From Candidatus Segetimicrobium genomatis (lineage in GTDB: Bacteria > Sysuimicrobiota > Sysuimicrobiia > Sysuimicrobiales > Kaftiobacteriaceae), in contig VBAP01000009.1 of NCBI GenBank assembly GCA_005882335.1, forward strand, positions 1-34,503: 34,503 nt of DNA, given 5' to 3'. Position numbers and translations under genes: made by a program. Position 1 is the stretch's first letter, and the number at the start of each line of letters is the position of its first letter. The notes under the pieces are model-generated. The model was not told the origin of the DNA. It worked only from the letters and a program-made list of their open reading frames with translations, and did no database searches. Positions 1-8,241 of the stretch are shown one piece after another.

Positions 1-30
1 CGCAGATTGCGGAGATCGCGCAGATTGTGT
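1..30. repeat. Word repeat CGCAGATTG at the window edge
   Basis: The 9-base word CGCAGATTG occurs at 1-9 and 19-27, with the related GGAGATCG between the copies. It lies directly downstream of the E1 beta stop codon and probably continues beyond the window. It resembles the word-built repeats found at other gene ends here, but only one arm is visible, so pairing cannot be judged. Confidence 0.45.
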
Positions 31-34
31 AGAT

Positions 35-1042
35 TTATCTTCGCCCGCACAGTGTTTTGGCGGCCTCCACGACGCGGTCAGGCGTCGGGACCGTGAGATC
101 TTCAAGGACCGGTGAGAACGGGACCGGCACATCCATCGCGCCCAGCCGCGTGACGGGGGCGTCGAGGTAGTGAAAGGCGCCCTCGGCGATGACCGCGGCC
201 AATTCGGCGGTGATGCCGTACCGCTGGTACCCCTCGTCCATCACGATGACGCGACTGGTCTTCCTGGCAGATTCCACCAGGGTGCGCGCATCGAGGGGCG
301 CCGTGGTACGGGGATCCACCACCTCTGCGCTGATACCAAGCGGCGCCAGCAGATCTGCCGCCTGCAGGGCGACCTGCACCATACTGCTGGTGGCCACGAT
401 GGTGATGTCACGGCCTTCGCGCTTCACGTCGGCTGTCCCGAAAGGAATCGTGTACTCACCCTCGGGCACCGGTCCTTTGAGTTGATACATCAACTTATCC
501 TCGAAGATGACGACGGGGTTGTCGTCCCGGATCGCCGTCTTCCAAAGCCCCTTCGCATCGTAGGGTGTGGATGGCAGCGCCACCTTCAGCCCCGGGACGT
601 GGCTGACCCAGGCCTGCAGGCTCTGGCTGTGTTGCGCGGCGGAGCGGCGCGTCGCGCCCAGGGTGGTGCGGACCACCATAGGGACCTTCAACTTGCCGCC
701 GGACATATAGTGCACCTTGGCGGCCTGATTGGCGATCTGATCCATCGCCAGCGTGATGAAGTCGCCGAACATGATGTCCACGACCGGCCGCATGCCCGTC
801 ATCGCTGCGCCGACGGCCAGCCCCGTAATGCCGGCTTCGGAGATCGGCGAGTCGATCACGCGGTCCCGCCCAAACTCTTCGACGAGGCCGGACAGCACTT
901 TGAACGGCGTCCCCGCCTCTGCCACGTCCTCCCCGATGATAAACACCGCGGGATCCCGCCGCATCTCCTCGGCCAGCGCCTCGCGGACGGCCTGTCCGAA
1001 CGTAATCTCGCGCACTGCGGCCGCAATGACCGGCTCACTCAC
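35..1042 (-). CDS. 2-oxoacid dehydrogenase E1 component, beta subunit (pyruvate/acetoin type)
   Basis: Beta subunit of a heterotetrameric thiamine-diphosphate E1. With the alpha subunit it decarboxylates a 2-oxoacid (pyruvate, or acetoin cleavage in the aco branch) and passes the acyl group to a lipoyl E2. The 335-residue length is normal for the family. The N-terminal transketolase-like pyrimidine domain shows IIGEDVAEAG near residue 35 and DSPISEAGITGLAVGAAMTG near 64-83. The C-terminal transketolase domain includes VIVMDEGY. The gene lies 33 bases after the E1 alpha gene on the same strand, so the two should be cotranscribed. No E2 or E3 gene is in the window; they may lie past the left edge. 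Family is certain; pyruvate versus acetoin versus branched-chain substrate cannot be decided from sequence alone. Confidence 0.93.
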   Translation of the reverse strand: MSEPVIAAAVREITFGQAVREALAEEMRRDPAVFIIGEDVAEAGTPFKVLSGLVEEFGRDRVIDSPISEAGITGLAVGAAMTGMRPVVDIMFGDFITLAMDQIANQAAKVHYMSGGKLKVPMVVRTTLGATRRSAAQHSQSLQAWVSHVPGLKVALPSTPYDAKGLWKTAIRDDNPVVIFEDKLMYQLKGPVPEGEYTIPFGTADVKREGRDITIVATSSMVQVALQAADLLAPLGISAEVVDPRTTAPLDARTLVESARKTSRVIVMDEGYQRYGITAELAAVIAEGAFHYLDAPVTRLGAMDVPVPFSPVLEDLTVPTPDRVVEAAKTLCGRR

Positions 1043-1075
1043 AGCGACGGACTGTAGGTTGCGTAGTTTCGCATT

Positions 1076-2035
1076 TTAGGCGTAGACATCCCGGTCAACC
1101 TCACCTGGGTCGGGATAGGGCGCCGCGAGGGCAAACTGCAGGCCGGCGGCGATCTCCGCGCGTACCTGCTGCTCGACACGCGCGAACTCCTCCGGTGCCG
1201 CCAGCCGTTCCGCGACCAGCCACCGCGTCAGGATGTGGAGCGGATCGCGCTCAGCCTTGTAGCGTTGCTCTTCGTCCTTCGTCCGGTAGTAGGCGCGGCT
1301 GATATCGCCAACGTGGTGACCGAGAAAACGGTAGGTCTGGCAGAGCAGGAACGCCGGGCCCTCGCCCCGGCGCGCCCGTGCCACGGCACGGCTCGCAGCG
1401 GCGTGGACGGCGCGGACGTCCTGGCCGTCCACCTCCTCGGCGAAGATTCCGAACGCGCGCGGCCGCAGCAGGAGGTCGCCCGCTGTCGTCTCCGTGTAGT
1501 GGGTGTACTCGTTGTAGAGGTTGTTCTCGCACACGTAGATCACCGGCAGCGTCCACAGCGCCGCCAGGTTCATGACTTCGTACAGAATCCCCTGACCCAC
1601 CCCGCCCTCTCCGAAGAAGCACACCGCCACCCGGTCGCTCCCCTGCCTCTTGGCGGCAAGGGCGGCGCCGGTAGCGATCCCGGTACTGCCTGCCACGATG
1701 GCGTTGGCCCCGAGGTTGCCGCGCTCCTGGTCGGCGATGTGCATCGAGCCGCCCTTTCCACCGCAGTAACCCGGAGCCTTGCCCAGGAGCTCCGCGAACA
1801 TGCGGTCCACGGACGCGCCCTTGGCCAGGCAGTGGCCGTGCCCGCGATGCGTGGAGGTGATGTAGTCGTCGGACCGCAGCGCCTGGCACACGCCGACCGC
1901 CACGGCCTCCTGGCCAATGTATAGATGCGCGAGACCGGGCATCTTTGCTGATGTATACAGCTCGTTGACGTGTTCCTCGAACACGCGGATGCGCAGCATC
2001 TGCGCGTACATCTGCAACCACTGCTCCCGACTCAT
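1076..2035 (-). CDS. 2-oxoacid dehydrogenase E1 component, alpha subunit (pyruvate/acetoin type)
   Basis: Alpha subunit of the same E1 enzyme, 319 residues, a little shorter than many PDH E1 alpha proteins. The thiamine-diphosphate motif reads FFGEGGVGQG, then VMNLAALWTLPVIYVCENN, matching the GDG...NN pattern with the conservative GEG variant also known from branched-chain E1 alpha proteins. The conserved HRGHGH and GGKGGSMH segments near residues 64-98 are present. The ATG overlaps the upstream dehydrogenase stop codon (ATGA, 2032-2035), which implies translational coupling. The coupling to a hydroxyacid dehydrogenase-type gene leans slightly toward branched-chain or acetoin metabolism, but this is inference. 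Confidence 0.93.
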   Translation of the reverse strand: MSREQWLQMYAQMLRIRVFEEHVNELYTSAKMPGLAHLYIGQEAVAVGVCQALRSDDYITSTHRGHGHCLAKGASVDRMFAELLGKAPGYCGGKGGSMHIADQERGNLGANAIVAGSTGIATGAALAAKRQGSDRVAVCFFGEGGVGQGILYEVMNLAALWTLPVIYVCENNLYNEYTHYTETTAGDLLLRPRAFGIFAEEVDGQDVRAVHAAASRAVARARRGEGPAFLLCQTYRFLGHHVGDISRAYYRTKDEEQRYKAERDPLHILTRWLVAERLAAPEEFARVEQQVRAEIAAGLQFALAAPYPDPGEVDRDVYA

Positions 2036-2964
2036 CGGCCCGTCCTTTGGGCGTGTGTCTCCGTTTCCGGATCCTGGATCCCGCGTTTCAGTAGCCCGGC
2101 CAGGTGCGTCACCACTTCAAACACCGCCGCGAAGTCCTGGCGGCCCAGCCCCATGGACCGCGCCGCCGACAGCCATTCATTGGTCACCGCCGTTGTCGGA
2201 AGAGGCACGGACATCTGCCGTCCGAGCTCCAACGCCAGGCCCAGGTCTTTTTGCATCATCGTCACGTCGAACCACGCCTCGTCGGGCGGCCGCAGCACAA
2301 ACGGCCCCCGGTACTTCAGCATGGGGGAGGCGACCACGCTGCTGAGGAGCACGGCCACGGCGGTCTCGCGGGCGATCCCACCCTTCTCCGCCAGCGCGAC
2401 TCCCTCGCTGAATGCCAGCATGTGTACCGCCAGGCTGAGGTTGGTGGCAATCTTCATCAAGACGGCCTGGCCGTTTCCGCCGACATAATTGACCGTTGGT
2501 CCGATGTCGAGCAGGATGGGCTTGACGCGCTCAAAGGCGGAGCGGTCGCCGCCGACCATGATGGATAATCGGCCCTCCTCCAGCGTGCTGACACTACCGG
2601 ACACAGGCGCGTCTATCATCTGGGCTCCGCGCCCACCCGCGTCCCCCGCCAGGTCGCGGCTGGCTGCGGGGCTGACGGTGCTCATCTCCACATAGATCTT
2701 GCCGGGGCTCAAGCCTGCCAGCACGCCGTCCGCTCCACGGGCCACGGCATGCAGTGCCGCGGTGTCGGTCACCATCGTGAACACGACATCTGCGGCCTGC
2801 GCAACGGCCCGCGGACTCTCGGCCCAGCGCATTCCCGCATCGAGCAACCACTGCGCTTTCGTTTTCGTGCGGTTGTATCCGGTGACGCGATGGCCGGCCG
2901 CCAGCAGCCGCCGCGCGATGCGGCCGCCCATCACTCCCAGGCCGACAAACCCGAGGTTAGCCAC
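2032..2964 (-). CDS. NAD(P)-dependent beta-hydroxyacid dehydrogenase (3-hydroxyisobutyrate dehydrogenase family)
   Basis: Oxidoreductase of the 3-hydroxyisobutyrate / tartronate semialdehyde reductase / 6-phosphogluconate-like family. The N-terminal Rossmann fold begins GFVGLGVMGG, followed by GYNRT at the cofactor-specificity strand. The family substrate signature appears as MIDAPVSGS, and the catalytic Lys lies in VLMKIATN. I place the start at the GTG at 2964, because GGAGG stands about 5 bases upstream and the Rossmann fold follows at once. A longer frame from a TTG at 2991 would add nine residues that do not look like the family. It is the first gene of a three-gene unit with the E1 subunits and overlaps the alpha gene by 4 bases. 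The exact substrate is unknown. Confidence 0.88.
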   Translation of the reverse strand: MANLGFVGLGVMGGRIARRLLAAGHRVTGYNRTKTKAQWLLDAGMRWAESPRAVAQAADVVFTMVTDTAALHAVARGADGVLAGLSPGKIYVEMSTVSPAASRDLAGDAGGRGAQMIDAPVSGSVSTLEEGRLSIMVGGDRSAFERVKPILLDIGPTVNYVGGNGQAVLMKIATNLSLAVHMLAFSEGVALAEKGGIARETAVAVLLSSVVASPMLKYRGPFVLRPPDEAWFDVTMMQKDLGLALELGRQMSVPLPTTAVTNEWLSAARSMGLGRQDFAAVFEVVTHLAGLLKRGIQDPETETHAQRTGR

Positions 2965-2979
2965 GACCCCCTCCGGCTC

Positions 2980-3049
2980 GCCCCGTACCAAACGCGACTC
3001 GCCTCCAGCCGCACGTTTGGCGCCCCAGACTGTCGCGATGGTACGGGGC
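2980..3049. promoter_or_regulatory. Inverted repeat in the divergent promoter region
   Basis: GCCCCGTACCA (2980-2990) is matched perfectly by its reverse complement at 3039-3049. A nested 7-base pair, CCAAACG/CGTTTGG, lies at 2988-2994 and 3014-3020. The element lies just upstream of the dehydrogenase GTG at 2964 and inside the gap to the esterase at 3156. It could be an operator or a structured 5' leader of the minus-strand operon. No convincing sigma-70 promoter is visible in the gap. Confidence 0.4.
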
Positions 3050-3155
3050 TCGCACCGTACAGTGTTTTCTATATGCGGCTGCCATGTGACCCCACACTTC
3101 TGCGCGGCCTGTACCGTTCCTCGTTGGGCTGCGTGTCAAGGAGTCACACACCGGG

Positions 3156-3887
3156 ATGGGAAACTTCATCTACATGGCTGCGGCCTCTACGCTCTCCCTC
3201 GTCCACCTGACGCAGCCTCCCAGGACCCCGTCCTCGGGCCCTCCTCCCCTCTTGCTGCTCCTCCATGGGGTCGGCAGCAACGAACGCGACCTGATCGGCC
3301 TGGCGCCGTACCTGGACGGACGCTTCTTCATCGTCAGCGCCCGTGCGCCGATTGAGCTCGGACCAGAAATGTATGGGTGGTTTCACGTGATGCTGGATCC
3401 TGTCACGCCGGTGATCAACCCCGACGAGGCAGAACGTAGCCGCCTGATACTGCTGCAGTTCATTAACGAAGCCACACAGGCTTACGGGACCGATCGGCAT
3501 CGCGCCTATCTTATGGGTTTCAGCCAGGGCGCGATCATGAGTCTATCGCTCGCCTTGACCCGTCCAGACACACTGGCCGGCGTGGTGGCGATGAGCGGCC
3601 GCATCCTACCCGAGGTCCTGCCGCACGCAGCCCCGCCGGAGGCGATGCGGGGATTGCCGGTGCTGATCGTTCACGGCACGGAGGATCCAGTTCTGCCGAT
3701 CCACCACGGCCGCGCGGCGCGGGACCTGCTGTCGGCACTCCCGGTCTCGATGACCTACCGAGAGTATCCCATCGGCCACTACGTCTCCGAGGAGAGCCTC
3801 GCCGAGGTGGCGGCCTGGCTGCGCGATCGCCTTGAGGAACCGCCGTGGCCCGAACGTCTAGGCCGCGCGACGCCGGGCACGACCTAA
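3156..3887 (+). CDS. Alpha/beta hydrolase, phospholipase/carboxylesterase family
   Basis: Small serine esterase of the Abhydrolase_2 (carboxylesterase/acyl-thioesterase-like) family, 243 residues, probably cytoplasmic as no signal peptide is seen. The oxyanion region is LLLLHGVGSNERDL near residues 33-46. The nucleophile elbow is GFSQGA with Ser123. The acid is Asp177 in HGTEDPVLP and the base is His208 in YPIGHYV, so the triad is complete and in family order. The ATG at 3156 has AAGGAG 12 bases upstream; an internal ATG at 3174 is an alternative. The stop codon abuts the ATG of the next gene with no spacer, so the two are likely coexpressed. The natural substrate is not predictable. Confidence 0.9.
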   Translation: MGNFIYMAAASTLSLVHLTQPPRTPSSGPPPLLLLLHGVGSNERDLIGLAPYLDGRFFIVSARAPIELGPEMYGWFHVMLDPVTPVINPDEAERSRLILLQFINEATQAYGTDRHRAYLMGFSQGAIMSLSLALTRPDTLAGVVAMSGRILPEVLPHAAPPEAMRGLPVLIVHGTEDPVLPIHHGRAARDLLSALPVSMTYREYPIGHYVSEESLAEVAAWLRDRLEEPPWPERLGRATPGTT

Positions 3888-4892
3888 ATGGGACGCATGA
3901 ATATCATCCGCCGCATCGGCATCGCGCTTATCCTCACCCTGACCGCCGCTGGATGCGCCCGGCCGCAGGCATCCGTGTTCCGCCTGGCACCCCTCGCCGT
4001 GAGCTGGGTCCGCGGCTCCACCGCCCCACAGGTTCCGGTCTGCTCCTGGCTCGGTATCGTGGTCGACAACGCCATCCCGGCCCGGCCACAGTGGGGGCTC
4101 TCGGAGGCCGACGTCGTCTACGAGGTTCCCACCGAGGCGATGATTACGCGCTTCCTGGCCCTGTTCTGTGGCGACGGCCCGGATACCGTCGGCCCGGTGC
4201 GAAGCCTGCGCCTGCAGTTCTTGGACATTGCGGGGGACTACAGCGCGACGGTTGCCCACGCCGGTTCGAGCGAAAGCGCACTGGCTGCCGTCGAAGAACA
4301 CGCCGGGCCGGTGATCAACCAGTTCTGGAACGCGGGCCCCTTCCGGCGGGACCCGAAGCGGCATAGGCCTCACAATGTGTTCGCGTCCGTAGCGCTGCTG
4401 CGCCGGTATGTGAAGGACACCACCCCCCTCGGGACGCGGCCGTGGACGACCGCAGAGCTGACGCCGGCCGCCACGCCGATGATGATCGCCATCCCATACG
4501 GCCGCGGCTATACGTCGCAGTTTGTGTTTGATCCGGCGTCGGGGCACTACCGCCGGTTCAGCGAGGGTCAGCGGTCGGTGGATGTCCTCACAGGGCATCA
4601 GATTGAAGTGGCTGCCGTGATCGTGTTGTACGCCCGCTGGTGGCAGGTGTATGAAGGTCCCGTCCTCACCAGCCGGACGGCACTGACTGGCGGTGGCAGG
4701 ATCACCGTCTTCGCCGCCGGGCGTCGCTTTGACGGAACCTGGCGCCGTCCTGATTCGTCACAACGGACAGTGTTCACAGATGCGGAAGGCAGACCCATAC
4801 AGCTGCCGCCCGGGCGGGTGTGGATCAGCGTCGTTCCCCCGGAGCGGGTCGTTCGCGTCGACTATGTGGGAACCGAGCCACTCAGCCGGTAG
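3888..4892 (+). CDS. DUF3048 (YerB-like) lipoprotein
   Basis: Predicted secreted lipoprotein of 334 residues. A basic start and hydrophobic stretch lead to LTAAGC with a candidate lipidated Cys at residue 23, a slightly off-consensus lipobox. The rest matches the DUF3048 family: VVDNAIPARPQWGLSEADVV, a TVGPVRSLR segment, HAGSSESAL, and RPHNVFAS, all typical of the N-terminal YerB domain, followed by a shorter C-terminal beta-rich domain. The family is found mainly in Firmicutes and related groups and its biochemical role is not established. The ATG directly follows the esterase TAA. An alternative start is Met4 at 3897. Confidence 0.88.
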   Translation: MGRMNIIRRIGIALILTLTAAGCARPQASVFRLAPLAVSWVRGSTAPQVPVCSWLGIVVDNAIPARPQWGLSEADVVYEVPTEAMITRFLALFCGDGPDTVGPVRSLRLQFLDIAGDYSATVAHAGSSESALAAVEEHAGPVINQFWNAGPFRRDPKRHRPHNVFASVALLRRYVKDTTPLGTRPWTTAELTPAATPMMIAIPYGRGYTSQFVFDPASGHYRRFSEGQRSVDVLTGHQIEVAAVIVLYARWWQVYEGPVLTSRTALTGGGRITVFAAGRRFDGTWRRPDSSQRTVFTDAEGRPIQLPPGRVWISVVPPERVVRVDYVGTEPLSR

Positions 4893-5030
4893 TCCAGGCC
4901 TTTCGACCAAGGTTGGCTCCGCTCAACACGAGTCCCGGCACGGGAGTTGCTTTATGCCAAGAGAACGGAATTCGGCAACACCGGCGAGCCAGGGACTACA
5001 CGCGCCGATCCCAGCAGGTGGCGTCCCCCG

Positions 5031-6137
5031 ATGACCGTGCTTGAATTGGAAGAGTTTGAGAGCCTGGAGAACCTCCAGGCTCTATTCCGGGACCCCGAAG
5101 CTCAGGAGCGCCTGAGCCACCTCGGAGTGCGCACCGCGCTCGTCGCCACCTGGGATGGCCTGCTGGTCGATTCCGTCGTCTACGACGATGAACCGGTGGC
5201 GCTGGATACACTGGCAGCCAACGCCGCCGCCGCGCTGCAGTTGTCGCATGAGGAACCCTCGAGCGGCCACGTCGACGGGGTCCTGGCTGAGTTCGACGCC
5301 GGGTCCACCGTCATCGTCGACCCCGTCGGCAATAACTCGCTGGTGGCGTTCGTCATCAAACCTGCGTCAGACGTCGATCAGCTCCGCACGGAACTCCGCA
5401 CGCTGGTCAAGCGTCAATCTGCCGGAGGCGTGACGCCGCCCTCCGCCCCTGACGGCCGCGGCGCGTCCGTGGCGGCGCCGGCGAAAACATCGCATACGGT
5501 TTCAAGATCTCCCGAGACATCGGCCCCAGTCCCCAGGCCCGAGGTCCGTGCGCCCGCTGCGCGGCCGGTGCCGTCTGCGCCGGCGATGCCCCGCGTCCCT
5601 GCGGCACCGACCCAGGCACCGCGGCCGGTTCCGCAACGAGCCGAACCAAAACCCCAGCCACTGAGGGCGACCCGGCCTGCCGTATCGACTGTAAAAGAGA
5701 TCATCCGCAGCACGCCGGCCGGACGGCGGGTGATCCTCAAAGGCGTGAGCCTGGAAGCCGCAGGGTTTTCTGCCACCGTCACCGTGGAACTCGTGTTGGA
5801 CGGCGAGACTGTCGTTGGCAAAGCCGTGACGCGCAACGACTCGACCCAGTACGTCGCGGTCGCGGCCGAAGCCGCCATTCAGGCGGTGACCCAGCTCTTG
5901 CCCGATGGATATGGGGTGGTGCTTGAGCAGATTGCGGTGCTGGCGTCCGACGTCGAACAGGACATCCGCGCGGTCAGCGTGAAAGTGCTCTTCCTCTCAC
6001 CCGACGGCGAGCAGACGCTGCTGGGCATCGCGAAGATTACCGGCGACGAACCGATGGCCGGGGCCAAGACTGTGCTATCCGCCGTCAACAGCAGCCTCGA
6101 AGCGATTTTCGCGCAACAGGAAGATTACGTCCGCTAG
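5031..6137 (+). CDS. Roadblock/LC7-like domain protein with Pro/Ala-rich linker and C-terminal alpha-beta domain
   Basis: 368 residues, no signal peptide. Residues about 15-125 resemble a roadblock/LC7 (longin-like) domain: RTALVATWDGLLVDSVVYDD, then a helix LAANAAAAL, and strands with STVIVDPVGNNSLVAFVI. Residues about 130-210 form a Pro/Ala/Arg-rich linker with many repeated PxxP and APxxP segments. Residues about 215-365 form a second domain starting VILKGVSLEAAG, then VTVELVLDGETVVGKAVT and a helix of Ala-rich sequence; this loosely recalls the regulatory domain of 2-isopropylmalate synthase. I chose the ATG at 5031 because AGGTGG lies about 10 bases upstream; an upstream ATG at 4947 would add 28 residues of low-quality sequence. 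Roadblock proteins often regulate small GTPases, but no such GTPase gene is nearby. Function unknown. Confidence 0.75.
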   Translation: MTVLELEEFESLENLQALFRDPEAQERLSHLGVRTALVATWDGLLVDSVVYDDEPVALDTLAANAAAALQLSHEEPSSGHVDGVLAEFDAGSTVIVDPVGNNSLVAFVIKPASDVDQLRTELRTLVKRQSAGGVTPPSAPDGRGASVAAPAKTSHTVSRSPETSAPVPRPEVRAPAARPVPSAPAMPRVPAAPTQAPRPVPQRAEPKPQPLRATRPAVSTVKEIIRSTPAGRRVILKGVSLEAAGFSATVTVELVLDGETVVGKAVTRNDSTQYVAVAAEAAIQAVTQLLPDGYGVVLEQIAVLASDVEQDIRAVSVKVLFLSPDGEQTLLGIAKITGDEPMAGAKTVLSAVNSSLEAIFAQQEDYVR

Positions 6138-6285
6138 TCCGAGGCCGGTCCCATCGCCGGCCGTCGCGGGCTGGTCGCGAACTCTCAACTTCGCATCCCC
6201 GTAATGCATTTCAGGATGGTCGACGGTTCGTTGCCGCGGGCATAGACTGAGGAGAGCAACGGCTCCGAGAAGCGAGGCCCAGGCA

Positions 6286-7434
6286 ATGGGACCGGATCGC
6301 AGGTCCTCGATCGTGATTCGCGGACTCGCCGCATGCTTGTGCATTCTGGCGCTGTCGGCGCCCGTCACCGCGCAGTCTTCGGTCTCGGAGGAGGACGAGC
6401 TGGCGGTCGGCCGCGCCGTCGCCGCCGAACTGATCAGCCGGTATGACGTCTTCGCTGATGTCGAATGGCAGGGATTCCTCACGCAGATCCGCGACCGGCT
6501 GGTGCCGTTTTCGGGCAGGCCCAACATCCCCTACAGGCTGATCATCCTCGACACAGCGGTTCCGAATGCCATCAGCACGCCGGGCTACATCTTCGTCACG
6601 CGCGGCATGCTGCGGCTCGGGCTGGACGCCGAAGAGTGGGCATTCGTGCTGGGGCATGAGATGACTCACACGGTCAAACGCCATGTCGCGCAGTTCATCG
6701 AGCGGGCCAACGCCGGGACCCTGCTGTCTATCATCATCGCGATCGCCTCCGGCAACCGGACTACGGTCGATCTGGTGCGGCTGGTGGTGGACCTGGCCAT
6801 GCTGGGGTTCTCACGAGAGAAAGAGACAGAAGCTGACCTCGGATCCCTTCGCATGATGATAGAAGCCGGCTTCGATCCAGCCAAAGCGGCGCAGACGCTC
6901 GCCTGGCTGAACAACGTCACCGGCCGCAGTCAGGAACAAACAAATTGGGCCGGCACACACCCAGGATTCCGTGACCGGATCGAGGCGGTGAACGCCGCCT
7001 ACGCCGGCTTCATCGCGCGGGGATTGCCCATGCGGATCTGGTATTTCAAGGATCGGCAAGAATCGAATGGGGTGGTGGCGACACCATCCAAGCTGGCTGA
7101 GGTATCAGATGCGTGGATCCTGACGCTGGCGGTGGACAACTCAACGGAAGCCACGGCAACAATCTTTGCGGCCTCGGCCACGCTGGCCGGTTCCGACGGC
7201 GATCTCGCCATCCGCTTCCTCCGCTCCACGCTCCCCGGTGAGGTTAACGCCCAGGGAAAGATCGAGGGGACGCTGACGTTTGAAAAGCGCTCCAGAACCC
7301 CACCGACTGCCCTCCTGCTGCCAGTCCTGTTCCCGGACCGCCGGATCGACGTCACGGTTGCGCTGGCCAATGGCGGGCCGTATACCCCCGAGCCGGCGCC
7401 CACTCCCCTACCCACAACTCCGCCCGTCCCATAA
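6286..7434 (+). CDS. Exported M48 family zinc metalloprotease
   Basis: 382 residues. An N-terminal signal peptide (hydrophobic LAACLCILALSAPVTA) is followed by the mature start at about QSSVSEEDELAVGR, typical of periplasmic BepA/LoiP-like M48 peptidases. The zinc motif HEMTH is at residues 124-128, and the third ligand is probably Glu182 in KETEAD. Between them lies a hydrophobic segment. The helix FDPAKAAQTLAWL and the TGTHPGFRDRI-like segment (here WAGTHPGFRDRI) also fit the family. The last 130 residues form a beta-rich extension ending in a Pro/Thr tail that I do not recognise. The role is probably envelope protein quality control. Confidence 0.9.
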   Translation: MGPDRRSSIVIRGLAACLCILALSAPVTAQSSVSEEDELAVGRAVAAELISRYDVFADVEWQGFLTQIRDRLVPFSGRPNIPYRLIILDTAVPNAISTPGYIFVTRGMLRLGLDAEEWAFVLGHEMTHTVKRHVAQFIERANAGTLLSIIIAIASGNRTTVDLVRLVVDLAMLGFSREKETEADLGSLRMMIEAGFDPAKAAQTLAWLNNVTGRSQEQTNWAGTHPGFRDRIEAVNAAYAGFIARGLPMRIWYFKDRQESNGVVATPSKLAEVSDAWILTLAVDNSTEATATIFAASATLAGSDGDLAIRFLRSTLPGEVNAQGKIEGTLTFEKRSRTPPTALLLPVLFPDRRIDVTVALANGGPYTPEPAPTPLPTTPPVP

Positions 7435-7443
7435 CGAACCCTA

Positions 7444-7530
7444 AGAACGCAGACCGCAGATCGCAGAACGCGGACTACCGAACCTAACCTGGAGCCTTCT
7501 GCGTTCTGCGTTCTGCCGGCTGCGTTCTGC
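7444..7530. repeat. Word-built inverted repeat (GAACGCAGA family), probable bidirectional terminator
   Basis: Left arm 7444-7472 holds copies of GAACGCAGA-like words; right arm 7496-7530 holds TCTGCGTTC copies. GAACGCAGA at 7445-7453 pairs with 7498-7506, and CGCAGAACGC at 7462-7471 pairs with 7501-7510, so several registers are possible. It lies between the convergent M48 protease and endonuclease V genes. No clear U-tract follows. A second locus with the same word is at 27787-27903. Confidence 0.7.
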
Positions 7531-7557
7531 CAGTCGTACCATCAGGAACCTTGCGAA

Positions 7558-8241
7558 TCAGCGTGCGGCGTGCGCTCGCCTCTCTCGCGCGGCGCGGCGG
7601 GCCAGCCGGAGGGGGTCCGGCGTCCTCGACTCCGCGGTCACCGCGAGCACGATCTCCACTGCGGTCTGTGGGTCTGTGCGCCATCCGATGTGCACCGCGA
7701 GTGGCCTCGCCCCTTTCACCGTGCGCACCCAGTATCCCACCACCTCATTGCCAAGGCGCAGGGGGCTGCGCGCACGCGGCTCATCCGGCGGCCAGATCCC
7801 CTCGGCAATTAGCGCGCGGTCCGTGACACCGATGGAGGGAACATCAAGCCGTGCGCCGAGGTGGAGGGCGAGCCCGGCCCGCCGCGGATGATCGCGTCCG
7901 GTCGCATCTACGAGGAGCACTTCCGGCAGGAGCGGCAGTGCACGCACCGCCGCTTCTAGCAGCGGGCCTTCACGCAGGGCCAGAAATCCCGGACGGTACG
8001 ACGCCGGTGCCTCGCCTTCGATGACAGTCACGTCGATCTCCCGCTTTCCCGCGGTCACGACCGCGGCTGCCCAGGCCCGGTCCCCGGGTGCGCCTGGGCC
8101 CTCGAAGCCCCTCGGGAAGCATACGAAACATGCACCGACGCGGGGCACCGCGCCAGACGGATGCCACAGCGGGGGAGTCAGGGCGGCGAGGCGCAGCTGC
8201 ACCTCGACCAGTTCGTCCGGGGTCCGCGGCCAGGGATCCAC
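7558..8241 (-). CDS. Endonuclease V-like protein (first catalytic Asp replaced)
   Basis: 227 residues aligned over their length with endonuclease V, which nicks DNA near deaminated adenine (hypoxanthine). Conserved blocks are SYRPGFLALREGP (Glu91), EVLLVDATGRDHPRR (Asp112 and His118) and PSIGVTD, corresponding to Glu89, Asp110 and His116 of the Thermotoga enzyme. The block that should read GVDVSFP reads ACFVCFP, so the first metal-binding Asp (Asp43 in Thermotoga) is Phe39. Activity may therefore be altered or lost. The GTG start shares one base with the peroxiredoxin TAG stop (TAGTG), which implies coupling. Pairing with a peroxide-removing enzyme would fit a damage-response role. Family membership is firm; activity is not. 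Confidence 0.82.
   Translation of the reverse strand: MDPWPRTPDELVEVQLRLAALTPPLWHPSGAVPRVGACFVCFPRGFEGPGAPGDRAWAAAVVTAGKREIDVTVIEGEAPASYRPGFLALREGPLLEAAVRALPLLPEVLLVDATGRDHPRRAGLALHLGARLDVPSIGVTDRALIAEGIWPPDEPRARSPLRLGNEVVGYWVRTVKGARPLAVHIGWRTDPQTAVEIVLAVTAESRTPDPLRLARRAARERRAHAAR

Noticed and set aside
170..1057. 295-residue plus-strand frame opposite E1 beta
   Set aside because: Shadow frame; the minus strand encodes a full-length conserved E1 beta.
1400..1640. GEG instead of GDG in E1 alpha as a defect
   Set aside because: The GEG variant is found in functional branched-chain and related E1 alpha proteins, so it is not a sign of inactivation.
4947..5030. Upstream extension of the roadblock-like protein
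   Set aside because: The added 28 residues are not domain-like, and a good ribosome-binding site stands before the ATG at 5031.
7444..7530. Possible CRISPR array
   Set aside because: The repeated units are 8-12 bases, irregular and inverted; there are no regular spacers and no cas genes anywhere in the window.
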